The notes: generated by a model not told the origin, from the sequence alone. Positions 1 through 6,661 are shown, counted from the stretch's first letter. The stretch is DNA of 9,263 bases from Clostridia bacterium (GCA_017437345.1 JAFSBJ010000142.1:1-9263), one strand, 5' to 3'. Program-made: numbers and translations.

Positions 1-598
1 CTTCTGAACCTGCCATAATAAAGTCGTAAACCTGCTGACCGTTTGTGATTCCGGCAGCCTGCTCAACCAAAATGTTGGGGTTAATTTTTTTGATTTCGGT
101 TATAACCTCTTTAACATAACCCATATCGCTTACTCCGCCGCCTGTTCCGCCGATGAGTTCCGATGGTTCGGGGTTTATAATGTCGGGGCCGAGCTGAGCC
201 AGTGCCTTTGTTTCAGCAACACTGTCAGCACAAGCAAAAACAAGCATATCAAGCTCGTTGGCTCTGTCGATTGTTGCCTTAATCTGGGGAACGCTCATTG
301 GCTTTTCACAGTGGTTAACAACAACACCCTCTGCGCCTGCTGCTTTTAAAGCTTCGGGAAGAATATCAGCCATTCCTCTTCCAGGACGGAGAGTATCCAT
401 ATATGGAGCCAGTACAATAAGATTTTTTGTGTTTTCAACAACTCTTCTTATTTCAACTGCGGGAGTGATAAAAAGCACATCAATATCATATTTTTCCGCA
501 GCTTTGTCGGCTGCTATCGCGTATTCAAGCACCTTGTCACCATAGATATAGTTTTTTGTTCCTATTTCAAAATAGGGGGTTCTTATTTTTCTTTTCAT
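1..598 (-). CDS. Triose-phosphate isomerase family protein (archaeal-like), C-terminus beyond window
   Basis: This is the first 199 residues of a TIM-barrel isomerase; the 3' end runs off the left edge. Family catalytic residues are visible: Lys15 in GTKNYIYG (the usual NWK lysine), His96 in VVVNHCEKP (the usual SHSER histidine) and Glu144 in INPEPSELIGG (the usual EPPELIG glutamate). The EPSELIG wording resembles archaeal-type enzymes. The start is ATG at 598, with GGAGG at 606-610 seven bases upstream. Known members interconvert glyceraldehyde-3-phosphate and dihydroxyacetone phosphate, and some relatives isomerise other short ketose phosphates such as erythrulose phosphate. The position beside NagA-like and NagB-like genes suggests a pathway-specific isomerase rather than the glycolytic one, but that is inference. 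The gene has its own promoter (649-677). The family call is firm and the substrate is open. Confidence 0.87.
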   Translation of the reverse strand, partial: MKRKIRTPYFEIGTKNYIYGDKVLEYAIAADKAAEKYDIDVLFITPAVEIRRVVENTKNLIVLAPYMDTLRPGRGMADILPEALKAAGAEGVVVNHCEKPMSVPQIKATIDRANELDMLVFACADSVAETKALAQLGPDIINPEPSELIGGTGGGVSDMGYVKEVITEIKKINPNILVEQAAGITNGQQVYDFIMAGSE

Positions 599-648
599 TT
601 ACTTTCCTCCATCGTGTTAAAATTTTATCTCCGTATTAATATAGGTAG

Positions 649-677
649 ATTATAATTCTGAAATTTTTCAAAATCAA
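649..677 (-). promoter_or_regulatory. Sigma-A type promoter of the isomerase gene
   Basis: On the minus strand, TTGATT (672-677) and TATAAT (649-654) are separated by exactly 17 bases, so only two -35 positions differ from consensus. The predicted start near 642 gives a leader of about 44 bases containing the GGAGG site. It lies downstream of the dead amidohydrolase reading frame, so the isomerase can be expressed independently of the genes upstream. Confidence 0.8.
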
Positions 678-757
678 TACAATATAAGATAACATAATTT
701 ATTATTTTGAATACTTTTCGCTTAAAACCATCTAAAATTAGTTTATACATAAGCTTT

Positions 758-907
758 TTAGCTGTCAATGGAATAAATCCCTTTTATTATGTAAAATCCT
801 TTTTTATGAACATGGGTGTGAATATCTAAAATCTTTTCAGGTAAAAAGTCCTTCAGCTCTTCCTTCCATACTTTTTTATCATATTATGTCACTTCAAAAA
901 GAGCCAT
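758..907 (-). pseudogene. Relic of an amidohydrolase-2 type metal-dependent hydrolase (N-terminus only)
   Basis: The minus strand has an intact AGGAG site (916-920), eight bases, then ATG at 905-907. The frame reads MALFEVT, an ochre codon (884-886), then YDKKVWKEELKDFLPEK followed by ILDIHTHVHKK, and ends at TAA (758-760). The LDIHTHV string is the first metal-binding HxH motif of amidohydrolase-2 proteins, which usually exceed 300 residues; only 48 sense codons remain. The SD lies seven bases after the stop of the nagA-like gene, so this was probably the next gene of that operon. It carries a nonsense codon and has lost its 3' part. The assignment rests on motif recognition over a short stretch. 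A functional small peptide is the less likely alternative. Confidence 0.68.
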
Positions 908-926
908 TTAAATCACTCCTTTAGGT

Positions 927-2105
927 TTACATGAGAATATTTCCGTCATCCACAGCGGTTTCACCGTTTAATATAACCTTTTTAATATTCACAGCATCAT
1001 CCATAATAATAAGATTTGCTATCTTTCCTCTTTCAATGCTTCCCACAGTATCATCAATTCCAAGTAGTTCTGCCGGAGTAAGGGATGCCATTCTCACAGC
1101 CTGACAAAGGCCTATGGGGGTGTGGGTCATAACATTTCTTACAGCATTATCTATCGTCATAAGGCTTCCTGCAAGCCAGCCCCTGTCGTCATAGTTGAGA
1201 TCCGGCCCATACCATATTCCGCCCTCTTCGTCATTTTTATAGTTGTTTTCTCCGCAGGTGGTGTGGTCGGATATAAGGCATATTCTCTCTGCACCCTTTA
1301 TCTTAACAATAAGCTTCATAAGTCCGGGAACAACATGAACCGCTGTCTGGTCTGCAATAAGCTCTGCATACATATCCGGATCATAAAGTGCAAATTCATC
1401 TCCTCCGGCTCCGGGTGTTCCCTGAGCTCTTCCTTTAGGTCCGCCGGAATCGGTTATATGAGTTCTCACCTTAACTCCGTAATGCTTGAGTTTTTTAATA
1501 TCTTCATAGGTTGACCATGAATGACCATGGGCAAAAATTGCATTTGGTGTATGCTCTTTTGCATATGCCATAAATTCTTCAATGTTTTCTCTTGCAGGGT
1601 CTATCGCCCATACTCTTATCATATCGCCAAAGCTTTCAATAAGCTCTGTATATTCTTCTTTTTTAATAGCTCCGCTCCATTTAAGCTGATTTGCAAAGCT
1701 TCCGGTAAGGCTCATAAATGGTCCTTCCATATATAGCCCGTTCATAATTTTTCCAATGCCCTTTTTTGATTTCTCTTTTATCTTTGCGGCGCCTTTTTTC
1801 ATATCTTCCATCGACATTGCGTTGTAGAAAGTGGGAAGAACAGTTGTAACACCATGCTTTATAAAAAACTTGCAAACCTCAGTCGGGTTTTCATAAAACC
1901 AGAATTCCCTGCAGCCGTGGTTGTGCATATCAATAAAACCCGGTGCAGTATATAAACCATTTGCATCATAGACATCTGCATTTTCGGGGATTTCCACCTT
2001 GTCTGTCCAATCTGCTTTTTCAATAATTCCATTATCATACAAAATGGTTCCGTTCCATATTATACCATCATCGGTAATTATTTTTGTGTTTGTTATGGCA
2101 TTCAA
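927..2105 (-). CDS. nagA: NagA-like N-acetylglucosamine-6-phosphate deacetylase (amidohydrolase superfamily)
   Basis: This is a 392-residue cytoplasmic metal-dependent amidohydrolase. NagA removes acetate from N-acetylglucosamine-6-phosphate to give glucosamine-6-phosphate. Visible motifs are PGFIDMHNHG (His61, His63), YMEGPF (metal ligand Glu127), AHGHSW (His193/His195), THITDSGG (His216), VHVVPG (His257), the catalytic aspartate in LISDHTT (Asp280), GSLMTIDNAVRN, and PAELLGIDDTVGSIERGK near the C-terminus. The length is normal for the family. It is divergent: THITDSGG replaces the usual THLFNAM, and DHTTCG replaces the usual DAM/AAG region, so the substrate may be a related acetylated sugar phosphate. 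The only in-frame start near the N-terminus is TTG (2103-2105) with a weak GAAAAG site. An ATG at 2099-2101 is out of frame. It is divergent from the broken glycoside hydrolase and heads the operon with the amidohydrolase relic. Confidence 0.8.
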   Translation of the reverse strand: MNAITNTKIITDDGIIWNGTILYDNGIIEKADWTDKVEIPENADVYDANGLYTAPGFIDMHNHGCREFWFYENPTEVCKFFIKHGVTTVLPTFYNAMSMEDMKKGAAKIKEKSKKGIGKIMNGLYMEGPFMSLTGSFANQLKWSGAIKKEEYTELIESFGDMIRVWAIDPARENIEEFMAYAKEHTPNAIFAHGHSWSTYEDIKKLKHYGVKVRTHITDSGGPKGRAQGTPGAGGDEFALYDPDMYAELIADQTAVHVVPGLMKLIVKIKGAERICLISDHTTCGENNYKNDEEGGIWYGPDLNYDDRGWLAGSLMTIDNAVRNVMTHTPIGLCQAVRMASLTPAELLGIDDTVGSIERGKIANLIIMDDAVNIKKVILNGETAVDDGNILM

Positions 2106-2143
2106 AACGATTACATCTTTTCTTTATATATCTTTGATTTTAG

Positions 2144-2170
2144 CCTATAACAAAAGACTTTTAATGTCAA
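2144..2170 (-). promoter_or_regulatory. Possible promoter of the nagA-like gene
   Basis: A perfect TTGACA (2165-2170, minus strand) is followed by TATAGG (2144-2149) at a short 15-base spacing, or by TAGGCT (2142-2147) at the ideal 17. Neither -10 is strong, which would suit an activated promoter. No better pair was seen between the gene and its divergent neighbour. Confidence 0.4.
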
Positions 2171-2204
2171 TAATAACAAATTTCAAAAACTGCAAATTAT
2201 CCAT

Positions 2205-2248
2205 AAAACTTGATATTGTCCATTTACACAAATTAAAAAACTTGATAA
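2205..2248. repeat. Direct repeat pair, candidate operator between divergent genes
   Basis: The 11-mer AAAACTTGATA occurs at 2205-2215 and again at 2237-2247. The starts are 32 bases apart, close to three helical turns. Both copies lie in the 168-base gap between the nagA-like gene and the divergent glycoside hydrolase. Same-face spacing of identical sites is typical of regulator binding, but no known operator is recognised and the region is AT-rich. Confidence 0.4.
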
Positions 2249-2273
2249 TATGCAATCAAAGGGAGGTCTTAAT

Positions 2274-3319
2274 ATGAATTTTAAATAAGGTGTTTATTCA
2301 GTTGAAATAAACGGTAAGGTTTTAAATATTTATATTCATGACAAGAAGCTTTTAAGCGTGGGTGCATCTGCATCGGTAAATGACGAAATTTCACAGCTTG
2401 AAAGCGAAAGCATAAGTGAAGATAAAGCTGTTTTTTCAGGTAAAAACGAAAAAATGTGCTTTGAATTTCTTGATGATTGCATAAAGGTTTCCTATAGTAA
2501 AAAATTTGATGAAACAACTCCCGTTTTTATATCAAAAATGTTTGCTACGAAAGAAACAGCTATAAATGTTGAGGGGCTTGACAGAGGCTTCACCCCTCAG
2601 GCAAGAAACAACAAGGGCAAAAATCTTGAGTTCTACCGTCACTTCCCCGATATTTCGGCAAACGGTTATTTTTCACCCTCTCTTTTTAATTTTTCTCTTG
2701 GAAACGGAGAAAAGTGGGTTTCTTTTGGTCTTCTTGAAATTCCCGACACAAAAATCTGCAAAATGGATGATGATAAATTATTTTTAATAGAAAGCTGCGG
2801 TGGAAATAAGGTTATTGAAGCGGGAGAAACCTATAATATGCCTTTTGTCCTTATCACCTTTCCCAAGGATGAATGGGACGGAATAAAAGTTTTCCGCCAA
2901 AAGCTCAGAGACTTCGGGCTTTATAATCCCAAAGACAGAGAGTTTTCAGACCTTCCGTCGTGGTGGAAAAATCTGAGATATTTTTAGGGGAAAACGAAAA
3001 CCAAACTTATGCTCCTTGTGATGCCATAAGCGAAGAATGGGTTCTTGATATTGTTAAAAGAGCCGAAGAAGAATGGGGCTTTAAAAATATCAATCTCATA
3101 ATAGACGATTCATGGCAGCTTCCCCACTCTTTTGAACCTGCAGTTGCAACCGACCGTTTCACCAATATAAGAAAATTTATCGACGGTCTCCACAAAAGAG
3201 GTCACCATGTTATCCTTTGGCAGACTGCTATGTTTGATGTTATATCAAATGGTTTCAAAACAAGAGCCCAGAGATTAGGTGTGCTTTCTGAAACAGATAT
3301 GAATTATGTAAATAATTAA
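2274..3319 (+). pseudogene. Broken TIM-barrel glycoside hydrolase (GH31/GH36-like), three lesions
   Basis: GGGAGG (2261-2266) precedes ATG at 2274, but codon 5 is TAA (2286-2288). The same frame then continues as a coherent protein (GVYSVEINGKVLNIYIHD and on) to TAG at 2985-2987. Protein-like sequence resumes in the -1 frame as EIFLGENENQTYAPCDAISEEW, NLIIDDSWQLP and GLHKRGHHVILWQ, up to 3319. Adding one base near 2973 fuses the parts as SWWKNPEIFLGEN, so a single-base deletion is the simplest explanation. Only about 348 codons remain. The beta-sandwich-like N-terminus and early barrel strands are present, while the later catalytic part is absent. The IDDSWQ and LHKRGHxVxLW motifs fit the alpha-galactosidase/alpha-glucosidase superfamily; I cannot fix the exact GH family. 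It probably once released sugar for the isomerase and deaminase genes beside it. Confidence 0.8.
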
Positions 3320-3340
3320 TTTATAAAAAGGAGAGAAAAA

Positions 3341-4291
3341 ATGAAAGATTTTAAGTTTATGCCGGCTTCCTGGCTGCCTCACTCAAACGACCCCGAAATG
3401 CTCGAACGAGTTAGAAACATAAAAAGGGAGGATATGGAATATACCAATGAAAACGGTTATAGCGTAAAAATCGTTAAAGACCCTGTTCTTCATGTTGTTA
3501 TGGATATGTTCTACCGCATTGTAGAGAGTGATGTAAATAACACTCCATTCACAATGGTATGCCCTAACCAGTGGCCGGGAGCATATAATGCAGTTTCAAA
3601 TATGATAAATAAATTCCGCATAAACTGCCGCAATGTTCACGCTTTTGCAATGGACGAATGGGCAGATGAAGATGGCAATGTGGCTCCAATAACCTTTGGG
3701 GCAGGTCTTGGCTATTCGTTTGTAAACCATTTTTATGCAAATATCGACCCCGACCTTCGTCCGCCCGAAAATCAGTGGCACTATATGACAAACGAAAATG
3801 TGACCTATTATTCTGATTTAATCGAAGAAGCAGGCGATGGCGGTGCAGATATTGTATATTCAGCAACAGGCTGGCCCGGTCACACAGCATTTATTGACCC
3901 CCGAACAGAAGAATTCCATGCCGACAGCCTTGAAGAATTTCTAAAGCTCGGTTCAAGAATTGTAACTACAACTCCTCTTACTATAGCAGAAAACTCCTTC
4001 TTTAGCCCCATGGGCGCTGCAGGAGATGTGTGGAATGTGCCATATAAATCTGCAACAATAGGTCCCAGAGATATTGCAAATGCAAGAGACCATTTTGAGC
4101 ATCACGATATTCTTTTCAGCGACGGTTCCTCATGGCAGAGAATGGTTTCAAGAATTCAGCTTTACGGACCAATCTCTATGGAATGTCCTGCATCAATAAC
4201 CCGTCTTTTCAAAGGGGTTTGCTATGTTAGCGAAGGCTTGGCAAAACCTTTCGGACTTTGGAAGAATGGAATAAAATTTGGCGATATGTAA
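3341..4291 (+). CDS. NagB-like glucosamine-6-phosphate deaminase/isomerase family protein
   Basis: This 316-residue cytoplasmic protein belongs to the NagB/sugar-phosphate isomerase fold (COG0363-like). Motifs in order are FAMDEWADEDG (Asp105, Glu106; compare NagB FNMDEY), GLGYSFVNHFY, TGWPGHTAFIDP (178-187 region; compare NagB GNDGHIAFNEP), SATIGPRDI (compare TVGVGTL) and ECPASITRLF near the C-terminus. It is longer than classical NagB (about 240-270). In the second motif the catalytic histidine is kept as His181, but the aspartate before it is Pro179 and the following glutamate is Asp186. Substrate and even reaction may therefore differ from glucosamine-6-phosphate deamination. The start ATG has AAGGAGAG at 3328-3335. 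It lies 21 bases after the broken hydrolase, has no clear promoter of its own, and ends in a strong terminator. Confidence 0.72.
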   Translation: MKDFKFMPASWLPHSNDPEMLERVRNIKREDMEYTNENGYSVKIVKDPVLHVVMDMFYRIVESDVNNTPFTMVCPNQWPGAYNAVSNMINKFRINCRNVHAFAMDEWADEDGNVAPITFGAGLGYSFVNHFYANIDPDLRPPENQWHYMTNENVTYYSDLIEEAGDGGADIVYSATGWPGHTAFIDPRTEEFHADSLEEFLKLGSRIVTTTPLTIAENSFFSPMGAAGDVWNVPYKSATIGPRDIANARDHFEHHDILFSDGSSWQRMVSRIQLYGPISMECPASITRLFKGVCYVSEGLAKPFGLWKNGIKFGDM

Positions 4292-4306
4292 ATAGTTTAA
4301 TAAAAA

Positions 4307-4343
4307 GCATCCTCCGGCTGTTTTTGCCGGGGGATGCTTTTTT
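4307..4343 (+). terminator. Rho-independent terminator after the NagB-like gene
   Basis: A 12-bp stem (GCATCCTCCGGC 4307-4318 with GCCGGGGGATGC 4326-4337, one wobble pair) has a seven-base loop and is followed by six T. An A-run precedes the stem. It starts 15 bases after the stop codon. Confidence 0.95.
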
Positions 4344-4381
4344 GGGGATTAGGAAAAATGATTCGGAATGAGTAAATCGAA

Positions 4382-4470
4382 CTCAAAGCAAGATTATTTC
4401 TTGCTTTGAGCGATAGCCCGATGCTGTACAAAAGTACTGCGAGTGGTGAGATTTGCTTATAGCAAAAAGG
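4382..4470. repeat. Cluster of hairpins, possible mobile or repeated non-coding element
   Basis: The 319-base gap 4292-4610 has no convincing gene. After the terminator it holds a perfect 12-bp hairpin (CTCAAAGCAAGA 4382-4393 with TCTTGCTTTGAG 4399-4410, loop TTATT) without a T-tract. Next comes a hairpin around GTAC-AAAA-GTAC (4427-4438) and a small TTTGC/GCAAA hairpin (4452-4466). A 64-codon reading frame crosses the region on the minus strand, but its codons match the hairpins and the terminator, so I treat it as accidental. The composite looks like a dispersed repeat or small structured RNA. I cannot confirm other copies. Confidence 0.35.
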
Positions 4471-4482
4471 CATATAATTGAA

Positions 4483-4509
4483 GAAAAACATCTTAAAAAG
4501 ATGTTTTTC
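4483..4509. terminator. Bidirectional terminator-like hairpin
   Basis: A perfect 12-bp stem (GAAAAACATCTT 4483-4494 with AAGATGTTTTTC 4498-4509) has a three-base loop. Because the arms begin with an A-run and end with a T-run, it can act in both directions. It would back up the terminator of the NagB-like gene and end transcription from the AraC-type gene on the minus strand. The stem is AT-rich, so efficiency may be modest. Confidence 0.5.
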
Positions 4510-4610
4510 AACCTATAAACCAAAATTTGAGGATTTATGAGCACATTTAACTCTTATGTTGGTTTCATTTTCGTCTTTTTGCGTTCCGGATTTTTTTTAC
4601 AATCCCATTG

Positions 4611-5486
4611 TTAATTAGATTTAATTTTTTCCTTGTCCGCAAGTGAAAATGTGAAATCCGCTGAAGATGATTTGTATCCCGAAACGCTCATTCCCATTTT
4701 CTGCTTGAATAGTCTTGAAAAATAGTTTATATCGCTTATACCAACTGCATTTGCAGCCTCTTTTACACTGCAGCCTTCATCACCGATGAGAACAGCCGCT
4801 TTTTTCATTTTTTCAAGATTTACATATGATATTATTGATAATCCGTTTTTCTTTTTAAAAACCTGATTCAGATAGTTTGCATTTTTCCCCAGAGCTTCTC
4901 CAATATCCTGAAGTAAAATTTTTGAACCAAGGTTTTTTTCAATATATTTTTTAATTCTTCTGTCGAGTATTCCGGCTTTTTCGCTTAATTCTTATTTCAA
5001 ACTTTCAGAGCTTTGAGAAAGCTCGCAAATAAGCTGTGCCACAATGGCACCGCATTTAATATTTACGATGCCTTCGGATTTCTGATATTCATTGATTGCT
5101 TCATAAATAAGAGATTCACATTTTTCATGGTTTAAAATGTTTTCTGCTATAAGGGGAACAATTATTTCTCTTTCGTTTCTCATTTCCCCATCTTCTTCCA
5201 GGGTGCTTTTTTCATCAATCATCGCAGAAATAGTGTAGTGAATATGAGCTTTGTTCTCTGATGCGTAAATATAAAATTCATAGCTGTGGGGGAGAATTAA
5301 AAAGCTTCCTTCTCTTGCAACATATTCTCTTCCCATTATTTCTATTTTTAGCTCACCTTTTTTAACATAGGCTATCTCAATATTTGGAAGCATCTTTTTA
5401 AAACGCGATTCATATCCCGGGCAGGAGTAGATGTGGGCAAACACCGGTCTTGGAATAGCTTCCATATTTATTTTATTAAAAAGCAT
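4611..5486 (-). pseudogene. AraC-family regulator interrupted by one in-frame TAA
   Basis: One continuous frame of 291 positions encodes a typical AraC-type regulator: an N-terminal cupin-like sensor (about residues 1-140), then the paired helix-turn-helix domain. The latter includes RRIKKYIEKNL, LLQDIGEALGKNANYLNQVFKKK, and the signature GISDINYFSRLFKQKMGMSVSGYK near the C-terminus. The only lesion is TAA at 4992-4994 (codon 165), in the linker just before the DNA-binding domain. I checked the frame base by base from 4995 to 4806 and found no shift. The stop separates sensor from DNA-binding part. The chosen start is ATG 5484-5486 with AAGGTG seven bases upstream; a GTG at 5493-5495 lies inside that SD. 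It is divergent from azlC and would be its natural candidate regulator. A sequencing error or readthrough is possible. Confidence 0.85.
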
Positions 5487-5544
5487 ATTTATCACCTTAT
5501 TATAATTTATCCAAAAAACAATGTTTTGTCAATATATGCTATGA

Positions 5545-5573
5545 TTGACATTACAAACTCAGAATAGTATAAT
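5545..5573 (+). promoter_or_regulatory. Consensus sigma-A promoter of azlCD
   Basis: TTGACA (5545-5550) and TATAAT (5568-5573) are separated by exactly 17 bases, a perfect match to consensus. The predicted start near 5580 leaves a 27-base leader. On the opposite strand a second TTGACA (5527-5532) lies 12 bases away, back to back, pointing to the AraC-type gene with a weak TAAATT (5504-5509). That -10 lies so close to the gene's SD that this reverse promoter is doubtful. Confidence 0.88.
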
Positions 5574-5580
5574 ACACTAT
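5564..5580. promoter_or_regulatory. Palindrome over the azlC -10 box, candidate operator
   Basis: ATAGT (5564-5568) and ACTAT (5576-5580) form an inverted repeat centred on 5572, covering the -10 box and the predicted start. A site here would block polymerase, as expected for repression of an otherwise consensus promoter. Chance symmetry in AT-rich DNA is possible. Confidence 0.4.
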
Positions 5581-5606
5581 AGATTTTTACAAAAGAAGGT
5601 TAAATA

Positions 5607-6329
5607 ATGCACGAACAAACAATCTTTACAAAAGGGATAAAAGACGGTCTCCCCATTTGCTTTGGCTATCTTTCGGTTGCCTTTGCTTTTGGCATTTTTT
5701 CTGTGGAATCAGGTCTTTCCATCTTGCAGACTCTTCTTATCTCTATGACAAATGTAACCTCGGCAGGTCAGCTTGCCGCAGTTCCCATAATAACCGGCGG
5801 AGGCACTCTTTTAGAACTAGCCATATCTCAGCTTGTTATAAATTTAAGATATGCTCTTATGTCTGTTTCGCTCTCCCAAAAGCTTGGCGCTTCGGTAAAT
5901 AGCTTCGACCGCTTTGTTATATCTTTTATGAATACCGACGAAGTTTTTGCAGTTTCTTCAGGCAATAGGGGATATGTTGGCAGAAGATATATGTATGGTC
6001 TTATCCTCACACCATTTTTGGGCTGGAGCTTCGGCACATTCCTCGGTGCAGGAGCAGGCAATATTTTGCCATCCATCATAACATCAGCTCTTGGAATCGC
6101 TATTTATGCAATGTTTGTTGCCATTGTGGTGCCTGTTGCATCCAAACAAAAAAGCACACTTTTCTGTGTGCTTATAGCTGTTGTGCTTTCCTGTCTCTTT
6201 AAATGTATTCCGGCTCTTGACAAAATCCAGAGTGGCTTTGTGATTATCATTTGTGCCTGCATAGCAAGCATTGTGATGGCAATTGTGTCTCCTGTGGAAG
6301 TAAGAGAGGAGGGCGTAAAAAATGAATAA
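5607..6329 (+). CDS. azlC: AzlC family branched-chain amino-acid exporter, large subunit
   Basis: This 240-residue integral membrane protein has the AzlC layout. It begins with GIKDGLPICFGYLSVAFAFGI (first membrane segment), then the family-typical SAGQLAAVPI stretch. NLRYALMSVSLSQKL follows (the conserved NxRYxLMS region), then FMNTDEVFAVS, and three or four hydrophobic segments to the C-terminus. With AzlD it forms a two-component exporter; the best-known members export branched-chain amino acids or analogues such as 4-azaleucine, others methionine. A GAAGG site precedes ATG 5607. It shares an operon with azlD, overlapping by eight bases, and is divergent from the broken AraC-type regulator. 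The substrate here cannot be read from sequence. Confidence 0.93.
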   Translation: MHEQTIFTKGIKDGLPICFGYLSVAFAFGIFSVESGLSILQTLLISMTNVTSAGQLAAVPIITGGGTLLELAISQLVINLRYALMSVSLSQKLGASVNSFDRFVISFMNTDEVFAVSSGNRGYVGRRYMYGLILTPFLGWSFGTFLGAGAGNILPSIITSALGIAIYAMFVAIVVPVASKQKSTLFCVLIAVVLSCLFKCIPALDKIQSGFVIIICACIASIVMAIVSPVEVREEGVKNE

Positions 6330-6639
6330 TATTCCTTTCTGGCTCTATCTTTTAACCATGGCAGGAGTAACATATCTTATCCGCATGCTGCCTCTGGTGC
6401 TTATAAAAAAGAAAATTCAAAATAGATTTGTTTTGTCGTTTCTCTATTATATTCCATATGCGGTGCTTAGCGTTATGACAATTCCCGCGATTTTCTATTC
6501 CACCTCATATGCCATCTCTGCCATTGCAGGCTTTGTAGTTGCTGTGGTGCTTTCTTTAAAAAATAAAAGCCTTTTAACCGTTGCCGCGTCTTCCTGCGGG
6601 GTGGTGCTTGTTGCTGAATTGATAATTAAATATATATGA
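6322..6639 (+). CDS. azlD: AzlD family small subunit of the branched-chain amino-acid exporter
   Basis: This 105-residue membrane protein has about four hydrophobic segments and the AzlD hallmark VTYLIRMLPLVLI near the N-terminus. A basic loop (KKKIQNRF) and the FLYYIPYAVLSVMTIPAIF segment follow. The start ATG overlaps the end of azlC by eight bases, indicating translational coupling, and AGGAGGG (6307-6313) within azlC serves as SD. It acts with AzlC in the cytoplasmic membrane. Length is normal. Confidence 0.93.
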   Translation: MNNIPFWLYLLTMAGVTYLIRMLPLVLIKKKIQNRFVLSFLYYIPYAVLSVMTIPAIFYSTSYAISAIAGFVVAVVLSLKNKSLLTVAASSCGVVLVAELIIKYI

Positions 6640-6661
6640 TTGAAATCTTATTAAAACGATT

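Noticed and set aside
1122..1736. Two plus-strand reading frames of 130 and 71 codons
   Set aside because: They are antisense shadows of the nagA-like gene, whose motifs and length fit a known family.
2216..2258. Plus-strand promoter TTTACA (2223-2228) with TAATAT (2246-2251) for the broken hydrolase
   Set aside because: Spacing is 17, but the predicted start would fall about at the SD, leaving no leader; not strong enough to list as a feature.
4297..4491. 64-codon reading frame on the minus strand after the NagB-like gene
   Set aside because: It runs through the terminator stem and the hairpin cluster, has no good ribosome-binding site, and no recognisable domain.
884..4994. Reassignment of TAA to a sense codon
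   Set aside because: TAA ends several intact genes here at the correct family length, and the affected genes also carry a frameshift or truncations.
5828..6373. Minus-strand reading frames opposite azlC and azlD
   Set aside because: They are antisense shadows of two clear membrane protein genes; no domain and no SD seen.
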